Below are positions 10,153-21,759 of a stretch of 64,000 nucleotides of DNA, in pieces. Position numbers and translations under genes: made by a program. The stretch is taken from the NCBI GenBank assembly GCA_022036555.1, contig CM039139.1, forward strand, positions 4,724,038-4,788,037, read 5' to 3'. The stretch's first letter is position 1; every line of letters begins with the position of its first letter. Source of the DNA: Microstegium vimineum. Its lineage: Eukaryota > Streptophyta > Magnoliopsida > Poales > Poaceae. Under the pieces are notes generated by a model. That model saw nothing but the letters and a program-made list of their open reading frames with translations, searched no databases and was not told the origin of the DNA.

Positions 10153-11466
10153 GTTCAAATGTGCTTTAAGATCCGTGCTATTGCTTTGAAATTTGTGTTG
10201 TTCACTCTTCCCAATATGAAATATTTTTTGTTTTTGTTGGCACATATCTCGATACGTAAAATAGATGGCTCAGATAACGCATGCTGAGCACCTATCAACC
10301 AAAAAAATGTGCTGATCACTAGCAGAAACATATTGTGGCATGTAAGTGCTCAGCATTGCTTATCTCAACCGTTCAAATGTGCTTTAAGATCCGTACTATT
10401 GCTTTGAAATTTGTGTTGTTCACTCTTCCAAATATGAAATATTATTTGTTTTTGTTGGCACATATCTCGATACGTAAACTAGATGGCTCGGATAACGCAT
10501 GCTGAGCACCTATCAACCAAAAAGATACGTTGATCACTAGCAGAAACATATTGTGGCATGTAAGTGCTCAGCATTGTTTATCTCAACCGTTCAAATGTGC
10601 TTTAAGATCCGTGCTATTGCTTTGAAATTTGTGTTGTTCACTCTTCCAAATATGAAATATTATTTGTTTTTGTTGGCACATATCTCGATACGTAAACTAG
10701 ATGGCTCGGATGACGCATGCTGAGCACCTATCAACCAAAAAAATGCGTTGATCACTAGCAAAAACATATTGTGGCATTTAAGTGCTCAGCATTGCTTATC
10801 TCAACCATTCAAATGTGCTTTAAGATCCGTGCTATTGCTTTGAAATTTGTGTTGTTCACTCTTCCCAATATGAAATATTATTTGTTTTTGTTGGCACATA
10901 TCTCGATACGTTAAATAGATGGCTCGGATAACGCATGCTGAACACCTTGTTAGAGTTAGATCTCCTCCCTTTAGGCCCAACGGACTAACGGGCCCTAGGT
11001 CATGCCCTGATCGGGGGCGTCCAACCATGTGGTTGGTGGGCCCCCGTCGCGCAGTGCTATATAAGGAAGGTGGGGGCCGGGGCGCTAGGCACGTCTCACG
11101 AGGTTCACCTGCGCCGCCACACCCCACCGACATTCCCTAAACCCTAGACCGATCTAGAGGGTGCGCTGCCAGCGGCGGGAAGCTCCACCGACGAGCAGGC
11201 GAGCACGGATGACGGCCGACGCGACTCCTAACGGGACAACGACGACAGTCATGGCGGACGGCGACACGAACCCTAACACCGCCGCCGCCACTCCTACTCA
11301 TCCGGTCGACGGATCCGGTCGGTAACCTATCACCTCCTCTCTCTGTCTACTCTGTGCATACACATGAACTGCATTTACTACTACTACTAGAACCCTATCT
11401 ATCCACTGGATTCGCTCCTAGACGATCCTAAGAACCCATCACACCTATCAACCAAAAAAATGCGTT
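10153..11466. repeat. 218-bp tandem array, four units, split by an LTR
   Basis: Units begin GTTCAAATGTGC at 10153, 10371 and 10589, and ATTCAAATGTGC at 10807: an exact 218-bp period. Each contains GCTTTGAAATTTGTG, GGCACATATCTCGATACG, an imperfect palindrome around GCATGCTGAGCACC, and ATCAACCAAAAA. Unit 4 is interrupted at 10948-11441 by a solo LTR, resumes for about 20 bp and stops at 11466, ten bases before the stop codon of the beta-propeller gene. No open frame runs through the units. The array is not CRISPR-like because there are no unique spacers. Confidence 0.92.
10948..11441 (+). mobile_element. solo LTR, 494 bp, with CACCT duplication
   Basis: The insertion begins TGTTAGAG and ends CCCATCA (TG...CA ends) and is flanked by CACCT at 10943-10947 and 11442-11446. 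Removing it plus one CACCT restores the fourth 218-bp unit. A TATA-like GCTATATAAGG lies near 11069, followed by a GC-rich leader with CCCTAAACCCTAGACC, as expected for an LTR promoter and R/U5. No primer site, internal domain or second LTR is present, so it is a solo LTR left by recombination. Superfamily is not resolved. Confidence 0.9.
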
Positions 11467-11475
11467 GTGCAAGGA

Positions 11476-14153
11476 TCAGCAGGTCCGTTTCGGAATGCAG
11501 ATCTGGCCACTCATGTGCCAACTTTCACCTCCATCAGGATGAGCATAAGGGCATGCCGGTGTGTACTCGTCCTCCATGACCAGGAGGTTCCACTGCGCAT
11601 GCGGGTCATGCGTCGAGAAGACGGTCCAAGCAGGAGTGGAGTTCTCGTATCTGCTGTGCGTGACGCGCACGAACTTGTCCAGGTCATTGTTCTTCTCCAC
11701 GTCGTCCAGGTCGATGTCGACGTAGAAGATGTCACCGTAGGGCCTGACGGAGTGGAGGAAGGTCGGCAGAGACATCGGGTCGGCTGAGACCGCCGCGAGG
11801 TCCGATGTCACGACGATGCTCCGCCCGTCCGGGCTGAACACCGGGTGGTTCACGTGCCCGGAGAGGTCGGATTACCCTCACCACCGAGCGGTCGCTGACG
11901 TTCATCAGGTACACGGCGAAGTACCCCGGGTCCAGGCCGTGGTCGCGCTCTGGCGCGTCGGCGGGCTTGTCGCGGTTCGACGCGAACACGATCAGGTTCC
12001 CGTCCGGAGACCACTGGCAATGCGTGTCGATCCAGTTGCCTTCAGTTAGCCGTGTCACCTTGCCACCTTCGACCTCCCCGAACTCTGCGTCCTCCATTAT
12101 GTAAGTTCTTGCCTCCTCCATCTCTCGTTGATCGAAAAACAAATTTCGTACCTACAGGTTTACCCGCCGTCAGAACGTTGCAACTTTAATTTCTACTAAA
12201 TCTGTTCTAAATTATAAGAAGCTTTTGCCTTTTCTAGACACAATTGTTTTTACTTAGGTATCTAGACATAATGTGTATATATACGTGCTGACGTGCATAG
12301 TAAATGCAAGAGCGACATTATCTTACCATCAGGATTGGTGAAAGGGAAGCCGTTGTTGAATTTTCCCTTCGTGACCGTGCAGCACGGGATACATCGGGGA
12401 TGGCATGGATTTCTAGCGTTTCGTTAGCTTTGAAAGACGGCCCCATGCATATGTACAGTATATCTTTCTTTTGGTTCCACACCGGTGAGAAGATGCTGTC
12501 TGGGCCATCTGTCTGTAGAAACAACACCAAATCGCTCATTATTGAGAAATGCGTATTCCTCTGGGCTCTGGTCATAAACCATTGCAAAATTCACCTGTTT
12601 CTCAATTAGAGAAACAGAAACTAAGGGAGCCAGTTCCTTACCTCGAAGACCACACGCAATCCCTGGCTATCTGCCAACCACACAGCTTTGAACTCGTTAT
12701 CGACGAATGCAAGCTTAGAGCCATCTTTCGAAAACATTGGGAACACACCAGACACCCTAAACACTCCAACATCTTCGTGTGGCGACTGCACCTTATGAAA
12801 ATGTCTCGGCACATCATCTCCATGCTGCAGAAAACAGTATTTCCATCACATGGCCCCAAATCATCCCATAACTATGTATTTCAATTGGAGGAGTACTAGC
12901 TTAATGAACAATATATATATGTACCTTGAGATGGTCGCTTTTGCAACGATGATAGCCAATGTACTTGCCACCATCCATCACGAAGGGGTTGAAATGGTCG
13001 GCTTTCGCCCTGGTGTTCTGAGTTATATGCAACGGTTGTTCCTGTGCACTCATGTCAAAGATCTCAATGTGCCGGTACTGATCTTTGTTGCGAACATCAG
13101 TGAACTCGGACTTCTGCCGGATGGTTGCAACTGCTACTCTGGTCTCATCAATAGCTGCCGGAGTCACTGCATCGAATGCCTCTGGGGTTACCCGGACTGT
13201 TTCACCAGTGCTCAGGTTGTACCGAAACACTCCCCAATTGTCCCCAACCTTCCTGTGAAAATATATGACATTTTCGCTGCCCCACGATGGCCAGCCACCA
13301 TTTTCTATCACTCGTCTTCGCTCCAGAGATGGATTCTCTAAGCTCGTCACGTAGATGTTGGTCTTCAGATCCTTAATCTCGCCATCCCATGTCTTCCCTT
13401 GGAATGAAGCCACAGCAATCTTCTTCCCAGATGGTGACACAGAAGGACATATGTCAAAAGTTCCTGTTGAAGTAGAATCACAAGATCAATGGTTAGTTAA
13501 GCAGAAAGGAAATACCAGTCATGCATCTAACGACAAGTAGGACTGTAGTAGGTGGATCAAACAGCAGAAGACTTCAAGAGAAAGATAAGTAACCTTAGCT
13601 TACCTGGTGGGGTGAGACGCTCAGTTTCACCGGTTCTAAGGTTGGTTTTGTAAACAACATTCCAGGGGCTGCGGCGTTCTTGGACTGGCTCCTTGGTGGA
13701 TACATAGACAAGGTAATGGTCACTTATAGACCCATCCACCTCGTAGCCACCAGCAATGCAGCCATTGTCCTCCAAACGAGCACCACTGAATAAGTCAGAG
13801 CCATAGATGTCCGCCAAGCTAAAGACCTTGACTTCATTGTTGGCAACGAAGCGAAGGGCTACATGAAGTATTTCCAAGTTGTGCTCTCTTTCAGAAACAA
13901 AGACCAGACCAGTGAGGCGGCCAGAATCAACATCGTCATCTATGACAGCTTCAGGTGCCAGTCTCAGGCGCTTGATGATTGTCTTGAGAGCGGCTGGTGG
14001 AATTGGTCGGCAGTTGTAATTGTAGGACAAGCCATCTGTCAGGTGGAGCTCATCCTGCCTGGATGATGGCGGAACTGGACAGCAGAATATGTCCAGCGCC
14101 ACTGGTGGTCTGTAGCTCGTAAAGAAGGCAATGCTGCCTCTACTCTCGCCCAT
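11476..14153 (-). pseudogene. TolB/DPP6-like beta-propeller protein, frameshifted
   Basis: Exons (- strand): 14153-13604, 13463-12925, 12824-12642, 12512-12327 and 12151-11476, all GT-AG, about 711 codons. It resembles plant TolB-related / DPP6 N-terminal-domain-like proteins: repeated propeller blades such as SPSGKKIAVASFQGKTW, PMFSKDGSKLAFVD, WSPDGNLIVFASNRD and FSPDGRSIVVTSD. The family role is poorly known. The start MGESRGSIAFFTSY matches the family N-terminus; an upstream in-frame Met lies only about 10 bp past the TATA box and is unlikely. Exons 1-3 are intact. Exon 4 needs one extra base near 12375, exon 5 loses frame near 12101-12108 and again near 11862-11873; conserved text continues in another frame after each. 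As it stands the full protein cannot be made. Alternatives are assembly indels or a functional truncated product. Confidence 0.8.
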
Positions 14154-14279
14154 TCTAGCGAAGTAGACGTGCTTGCTTTTGGTGTTACTGGTGATGAGCA
14201 GATGTAAGAATATAAGCAAGAGTGATGAAATTATTGAATGAAGCAAGAGTAAGGCATTTTCAAAAGGCATAAATGGAGG

Positions 14280-14288
14280 GTATATATA
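14280..14288 (-). promoter_or_regulatory. TATA box of the beta-propeller gene
   Basis: On the minus strand the sequence reads TCTATATATACC, a strong TATA match about 130 bp upstream of the chosen ATG. Its position is what argues against the more upstream Met (at 14270). Confidence 0.6.
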
Positions 14289-14315
14289 GAGGGAGAAGGC
14301 AGAGCAGCTGTACAT

Positions 14316-17300
14316 ATCTCAGTATGCGACTCAACAGCTAGGCTCTTTACTATATTATTATTAAAATAAAAATAACTGATTTATCATGTCCAGCTCCTTG
14401 GCTGATTACTAATTATTCATGTAAAACAGTGCCCAGGACGTGCAGCATGTGGGCTTCTCCTTGCATTTTAGTGTACTACAGTTAGTTGTTTGATGAGATT
14501 TGATATCAACTAAAGATACCAGTATATTTGGTTTGTTTGGGATTTGCTACCAGCTAGAAACTTCCTCGCAATATAATACCAGTTAGGGGCAGGATTAGTA
14601 TCCTTTCCATGTCAGGGATTAGTTTCTGAATCAAACAATAAATAAGCAGATCATATCCCTTGGGGCTACAGTTTGCTAGCGATCGTGCTGCTTGAGCTTA
14701 CTGGCATTTAGATCAGTCCAGTACATATTCTAAATCATCAGGCACCCTTGGATGTCATAACAGTTATTTATATGATTTCATCAGATTTGACATCTATTTT
14801 TTTATGCGCAAAGGGATGTTACCAGTAATTCTCTATAAAAGATCTTAAATGTGGTTTTTCATAACATGAAACAGATCTATCATGGTAATGTTATTTCATT
14901 GACTAACAATGCTACTTGACATCTTAATAACTCAACTGGACCAACCCACTAGAATACTTAATGAACCGATCATTATGAGCCAGCAAGATCTCAATTAATC
15001 TTTAAAAAACATGTAAGTTGTCCGCACCTCGTGGATAAGCAGAATCAGTACATAACTCTATTCTAACGTACCTGAGCATCCATCATAACAACTATGCTAT
15101 TTATATAGCTCAAGTGGTGATTGTCTTCAGTCTAGCACATGGTTCTGTCAGTCAATAAGGTGCTCAGTCAATAAGGTGCTCAATTAGGTGCTGTTTTGAC
15201 CTTCACTTGTTATGGCCTACCTTGGTGCCTCTATGGAGAGGATCCACAAGTCCATATAGTGTATATTTTGACTGTACACTAGATGTTCATGCAAAAAGAA
15301 AGTCTCGATTTTAGATTTAATCTTTTTTCTATTGAATGTTTCGACCTTAATAGTTGGTACTTTACTAAAATAACACAATGGTCTTGTCTACTTCAAATGC
15401 CCTTCCTTTTTTTTCTCCTCTGCGTGTAAAAAGAACAGGAGGGAAATGTTAAAATTTTCTCAAAACATCACAAATAGAGACAAAGTTCTTCTAGGGATAT
15501 TCAGACACTAAAGAAAAGTCTACTCAATTGGATGCATATGCATACATGTATCCCTTCAAGTCATATATACTTGGTTTAGCAAGTCCATGTTGATCCCCTC
15601 TAGCTGGACCTCAATCATCAATCACATGAGTGATGTTAGAACTAGAAGGAAAACTTACGAGACTGTTGGCCTGTTGGCGAGACAATAAAAATCTTGAGGA
15701 TAATGTTTGGAACTACATACAATGAATTACTCCAGTAAACTATTGACTGAAACTCCAAAATAGAGGCCATTTTAGGCAGTAAGCTTTGGTTTGTAAACAT
15801 TACTAGTCATGTAAGATTATACAAGGTAATATTTTCTTCACCAAATAACACCATAACTTTATTAATTCCTTGTACTGAAGCTAAAGAGACAACAACTAGG
15901 GGCAAGGCAATGTAAAGAAACTAATATCTTTTCTCTGTATGTGCATTGAGCCAATATGACGTCTAGTTTGGACCAAATGGAGTACCATCAAAGCCAAAAT
16001 ACCTACAGCATGCATGTAGTAGTAAAGTATGCTTCAACTCTGGGTACATATACAGCTTGTAAACATCTTTACACGAAATAGTAGTACTTAAAGTAAATTT
16101 TCTCAAAATAGAAACTACAGTTTTTTGTCAGAACTATCACAAGATTACATTTTCAATTTTTTGTTTCCCTGAATTGCATGAGCTTTAATATAATCTTTCA
16201 TTAAACTCCTTTAATCTTGCTAAAAACTGGTTAAAAACCTAACAGTTGACTCTCACCCATAGTTGTTTGACATTAGGACCCACCTATTAATGTCCAACCT
16301 ATGTGTCCCTATGTGATTTTTTTTTTGTAGTTTTCTGACAGTTTGTGAAAACACTAGTTATGTAATTATTATCAGGGTACACAAGTTGGAACTGGAATCA
16401 ATACTTCAACTGATGCATGAGAAATAAAGAATTACTATTGTCATTTGCTTTGCACTTTACCAAGTTGATCTGTAAAAATAAAAAGGGGGTTTTCAGTTGA
16501 CATGCCAAAAATTAATATTTCAAAGATCTAAAACCATATATGTTGCCTCCCACCCAATTTACCTCAATACTCTCAAGCCTTTTTACATTACTTTGGACTA
16601 GGTTTAGTCACAATATTACTGCAGTCACTTACTAATGTGTTAGATACATACTTTGATCAAATAATTAAATAATTGGTTTCAAATTTGAAAGCTATTTCTA
16701 TTAGTAAATTTAATGAAAATTACCAAAATGCTATAGTTTCACAGAGATATACATGTTTGGCAGCAAATAGGAGGGATACACATGTCAATTACAGCAGCAT
16801 GAGGGTCTAGCCTGTCAGGTTTCAAAACCATTTAACATGTCAACTTATGCCAAAATTTTTTGTGAAATTCCAACTGTAATAAGTAATTTCAAGTTAGACC
16901 AAAATATTTCTACTTTTGTGAAAATTATTATATATGAACCAACCACAACCTAGATACCGAAATCCTTTTTATTCTTACCCCTTCCTAGTCTATTATTGTT
17001 CTTTACATAACAAGTACATACCTCAGACAGAAAAGTAATTAGTCTGTGCATATGTTTTTTTTTTTTTTGCAACAGAAAACCACCTCTGAGGAATTGTGTT
17101 GGTCGTCGCTCATTGTCAGATGAATAATTATTATGCTTTTCGAAGAGAAGGCAGTGATGCAAGCTTTATCTGAACTTGGTGGATGTTCAAAGGATGAATG
17201 TTGCAATTATGATAATAGGGAAAAGTGTTTTAGTTGTATCTACAAAAGAAGATTGAGGAATCATGAACGTGATGACAAGACCTGATAACACAGGTAATAG

Positions 17301-17409
17301 TTAGAACACAAGCCAAGCAGATAAAAGTATTGGATTCTGACCATGTAATACTTCAGCTTAAACCACACTCTATGCATTCTGCTTTCTAATACCATCACAT
17401 GCTAGAATC
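14316..17409. other. 3-kb intergenic region, AT-rich
   Basis: There is no recognisable gene. A short perfect direct repeat, CAGTCAATAAGGTGCT twice in tandem, lies near 15150-15184. Oligo-T and oligo-A runs are common. The part from about 17000 to 17409 is probably the 3' UTR and flank of the leftward-reading PPR gene. Confidence 0.45.
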
Positions 17410-19351
17410 TCATGAAGAATGTGATGATTCAACCACACTACAGCCTGCAACTTTTGCTACATTTTGCTTCATGGAACCCCTTAGGTCCTTTACACACTGC
17501 CACATCCCCTCTGAAGCATATATGTTAGATAACATAGTTTGGAACCCATCATGATGAGGATCCAGCTTGACAAGTTTCTTGCCAACCCTTTCCCCGACCT
17601 CACTATCGCCGTGCTTCCAACAGGCATCAAGCAATGCACCCCATGCTGGAACATCAGGTGACATGGGCATGCTCTGAATCAGGTCCTCAGCCTCTCTGAC
17701 ATACCCAGCACGTCCAAGGAGATCAACCATACATCCATAGTGTCTGATGTTTGGTATAATCTGGTACTTGTTCTGCATCAACTTGAAAAAATGACGGCCC
17801 TTCTCAACTAAGCCACCATGTCTGCAAGCACTCAGAACTCCAGTGAAAGTTATCTCATTGGGGACAGCAATGCCAGAGGTTTCCATCTCAGAGAACATCT
17901 CAAGGGATCTTGTAACAAGGCCATTCATGGCCAGTCCCACAATGACAGCATTCCAGCAAGGTGTTCCTTTTTCTTCCACCATGTCAAAGACTTCTAGTGC
18001 AGCCTCCATGCATCCACATTTCATGTACATGTCAATGAGGCTAGTCCCAAGTACGATAGTGATGTTATATTGGTATTGCCTAATGTACTCATGCACTAGC
18101 TTCCCTTGCTCCAAAGCAGACAAATTCTTACATGCAGAGATGACACTAACAAGTGTAACTTCATCAGGTTTGATTTCACGGGCTCTCATGTTGTCAAAAA
18201 CAGTGAGCGCCTCAGATGACTGGTTATTTTGCACACAACCAGCTATCATTGCACTCCAGGAAACGTTGTCCTTGTCAGGCATTGCACCAAACAACGCTTT
18301 TGCATCTTGGATGCGGCCATTCTTCAGATATCCAGAAATCATCGAGTTCCAGGAGAAGTGGTCCAAACTCTCACCGCTATCAAACAATCTCCGTGCTGCA
18401 ACAACATCCAGACAACTTGAGTACATGTGGATCAGCGCATTCTGGACATTCACCCGCTTACCAAGGCCAGCTCTGACAACCAGCCCATGGCACACCTCTC
18501 CGTTCTGAATCACCTCTGACTTAGCGCAAGCAGCGACCACACTGACCATCACTGCCTCGTCCACAGGCCACCCCTCTTCACGCATGTCTGAAAACACAGC
18601 CAACGCTTCCACGAACAGATCATTCCGCTCGAAACAAGAGATCATAGCTGTCCACGTGAACACATCCCTATGCTCCGATGCGTCAAACACCCCCTCGCCT
18701 CCTCTACCATCCCTCTCCTCGCGAAAACGCCACCATCGAGCTCACCGCCGCAGCGCTCCTCTCTGGCATCATCCCAAACACCCTGACAGCCTGCTCGACA
18801 TCCCCGTCCCGCACGTACGTGGCGAGGATCGTGTTCCAGGAAACGGCGTCCCACACGGGTCCCGCGTCGAACACCCTGCGCGCGTCCGCGACGCAGCCGC
18901 ACGCAGAGTACATGTGCATCAGCGCGTTCCTGAGGTAAAGGTTGTCGCCGAACCCGTGCTTGACGGCGTGGGAGTGGACCTGCCGGCCTTCCCTCGCGTC
19001 CCCTCTGGCTGCGCAGGCGGCGGCGAGGAGCGGGTGCGTGAAGGTGTCGGGATCCGCGGGCATGGAGGCGTAGAGCGGGAAGCAGAGGTGGGGAAAGCCC
19101 TGGCGCAGAGCCGCCCTGAGGAGAGTGTTGCAGGTGAATGCATTGGGGCTGCGCACGAGCCGGAAGAGTTGGAGGGAGTGGTGGAGCGGTTGCGGCAGGA
19201 GGCGCGCGGTGGTGGTGAAGAGGAGGAGGCGGCTGGCGGCGTAGGCGTCAGCGAGGAGGCCCGACGCGAGGAACTGCGCCTGGATTTGAAGGAGGTGGCG
19301 CGCGGAGCGGCAGCAGGAGAGTTGCGCGTCCAGAAGGGACACCGTGAGCAT
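17410..19351 (-). pseudogene. PLS-type PPR protein with E domain, frameshifted
   Basis: This is an intronless minus-strand gene of about 647 codons. Organelle PPR proteins bind single RNA sites and guide C-to-U editing or processing. The first 216 residues (MLTVSLLDAQLSCCRSARH...) and the last 426 carry tandem PPR motifs such as DNVSWSAMIAGCVQNNQSSE, KPDEVTLVSVISACKNLSAL and NEITFTGVLSACRHGGLVEK. The C-terminus (PDVPAWGALLDACWKHGDSE, ..GFQTMLSNIYASEGMW) is an E-type domain; there is no DYW domain. Between the halves two single-base deletions are needed, at about 18722-18732 and in a C run at 18690-18695, only some 35 bp apart. They break the frame and end the first half early. They may be real or a local assembly fault; a short middle piece in a third frame preserves the expected RRGMVEEARG text. 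The organelle target cannot be told. Confidence 0.8.
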
Positions 19352-19489
19352 GATCAGCTGGCTCTACCGCGCTGCGGAGGGCGGACGGCCGGCGGGAGAG
19401 CCAGCGGCTCAAAGCTGCAGGGTGCGCAGGCTAGGTGGGCTGTCGAACGGGTCCCAGTTGGTGGTGGGTGGCGTGCTGTGATGGCCTGA

Positions 19490-20092
19490 TATGATAGGCC
19501 CGAACAACTTGGAACTCGCGGACCCTTGACGGGCCAAATCCTAGCAAATTTGCAAAGATTTTCATCGCACGGAAAGTTAAATCAAAAGACCATTTTTATC
19601 TCCTATCTCCTAACTATATATCGTCGTAGACTCGTAGTCCCCCTAAAAAAATCTAATATCGTCCTAGTTTATATATTTTTTCCTTGATGAAATTTAAAAC
19701 CGAAAGATTGTCTCCTTCGACTCTCAAAGCGTTTGAATAACCTCCTGGTTACGATTGTATCTCAACACTTGCATCACCTTACCACTAAATTACTTGTGAG
19801 TATATATAGGATTCAATCTTGGTACTCCATAGTTGGCAACTGATTACGGACGGGTTGGCGAACGTGAGCTGCTGCCGACTGCCGTGCTGCGTGCTGGTAA
19901 CGATATTTGGGACCTCGTCCTGGTCGTGCTACTGGGGTAGTACGTACTGGGTTAGGCACTTTCCACGCAGAAACTGGATTACTGGAATAAGTTGGCTGTT
20001 GCTGTAATGCTGTCGACATACTGCTCCGATTCAGTGCCGAACGCATTAACCTCACCGTGTTGACAGTTCGCCACTCACAACTCAGCGTCTTA
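19490..20092. other. intergenic between PPR gene and MITE
   Basis: This is AT-rich sequence upstream of the leftward PPR gene, containing its promoter side. No conserved protein or clear repeat was seen. Confidence 0.4.
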
Positions 20093-20298
20093 GGGCACTC
20101 TTAATGCAAGACTCTATCATAGAGTCTAAGACTATTTATTATCATTTATTTATGACATTTTGCTGATGTGGCAGTATATTTATAGAAGAGAGATGATGAA
20201 AAAACAAGACTTCAAGTCTTATTTAGACTCCAAATCTATAATATTCGAGGTAATAAATAGGTTTAGACTCTATGATAGAGTCTAGATTGTGAGTGCCC
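20093..20298. mobile_element. Tourist-like MITE, 206 bp
   Basis: The ends GGGCACTC and GAGTGCCC are inverted, and the inner TAGACTCTATGATAGAGTCTA (right) matches GACTCTATCATAGAGTCTA (left), itself nearly palindromic. TTA flanks both ends (20090-20092 and 20299-20301), the PIF/Harbinger duplication. It is non-coding. Confidence 0.88.
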
Positions 20299-20301
20299 TT
20301 A

Positions 20302-21759
20302 GGGCATGTGTCAGTGGAGAGATCATTATGTTGTTTCTAAGATAGCTATGTTATTTATAATTAAATAAAACTTAGATGAAACACTCATTTTTAATGTAAA
20401 TTTTCATTCCATGATTTCATAGGTATTTAATTTTATGACTTAGAGAGAGTTGAGTTTCATCCCTATAAAACTCATTTTCTCTCTCTTCATTAAACATTGT
20501 CATATCATAAAACTATACATGTGACAAGCTATTAAATACAAATAAAACTCTCATTGAAACTAGCCTAAATTGCAATTGCAACTCAAGCATTAGTTTGAAA
20601 TCTCTAGACAAAGTTAAGCTTCATATTTGACTTTAAATTTGTTTTTTACATTTTTCTTTTCTAGACCGCGGTTTAAACTAACGGCACCGGTATTATGGGT
20701 CTTTGTGTAACTCCCTATGTTTCAAATTATAGTTTATTTCTTTTTTATCTTAAATTAATCACTCATCTTATTTTTTTAAAATATATAAACATAGTTAAAT
20801 TTAAATCTTTTTTTAGTAAAGCAAACCATATAAAAAAGGTGATGTTTTGTATATTTTTTTTAATAAAATGCATGATCAATCTTCATATAAAAAGTCGGAC
20901 GAACCCTAATTTGGAACTGAGCTTAGATTGTAACTCTGTGAGGCACCGCACGTGCAGCACTGAGAGTCCCAAGTCACCCCGCAGTTTTTTTTTTTTTGTA
21001 TACACAGTATCAATCATCATCAATGGCGATCGAATAAGATATACAGTACTCGTACGTACTGACAGAAGAAAGATCTTTCGGAAGAATCTGATGCTTTGAC
21101 GAGCTGACTCCGCTGGGCAAGATGTTAATTGCTCTCAGTGCATCGAAATCTAAACACACAGTATACTAATCATCGAGAATGCCAAAACACAAGTAAACGC
21201 GGCGCTGCCGCAGCAAGATGCAAAATGCACCAAGATCCAGGCGACCGACAAGGGCAGGGGGTGTCATTTCGTGGAGCTTATCTTTTGTGTACTAGAATTC
21301 GCACTGTAGTAACATTACGTTAAACAAAGGAGCAGAATCCGTTTGTATTTCAAAAGAAAACTCAAAATATTTTCCCACATATTATCATCTCACGTCTCAC
21401 CTAAATCCACCGAACTCTGGGCCAGCCCCTTTTTAGTTACACCGTCACTTCCGAGACCCACCGCCTGTGGGTCAGGCGGCTCATGGAGTTTCTCCCGGTC
21501 CCACAGTCAGTGGCTCTAATACCAGAGGTACTCGCTCCTGGTCCCACATGGCAACCTCAGAGAGGCCCCCACTCCCTCGTCCTTCTACGCGCACATCCGG
21601 TCGTCCACCAGACGCTTTTAAACCGGCGAGTCCATTTTTCCTCTTACATAAACCCGCGCTTATTTGTTTTCTCTCACCTAATTTCCGTCCTCGTGTTCGC
21701 GTTGCTCGCTTGGGTTTGGATCCGAGCGGGGGGCTCGGGCCGGCGGATGCTGTAGAGGA
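20302..21759. other. intergenic and RWA 5' flank/leader
   Basis: 20302-20565 may be a second MITE: GGGCATGTGTCAGTGGAGAGA at the left and TCTCATTGAAACTAGCC at the right are weakly inverted, but no duplication was confirmed. From 20566 to about 21440 there is nothing recognisable. From about 21440 the DNA turns C-rich and should hold the RWA promoter and 5' UTR. Confidence 0.4.

Noticed and set aside
10153..10947. CRISPR-like or satellite centromere array
   Set aside because: Units are contiguous without spacers, and only four exist; a local tandem duplication fits better.
14154..14270. Upstream Met giving a hydrophobic, signal-peptide-like N-terminus (MPFENALLLLHS) to the propeller protein
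   Set aside because: It starts about 10 bp downstream of the TATA box, so it would lie before the transcript start; family proteins begin at the later Met.
17843..19489. Plus-strand open frames of 221 and 301 codons
   Set aside because: They are antisense shadows of the conserved PPR gene.
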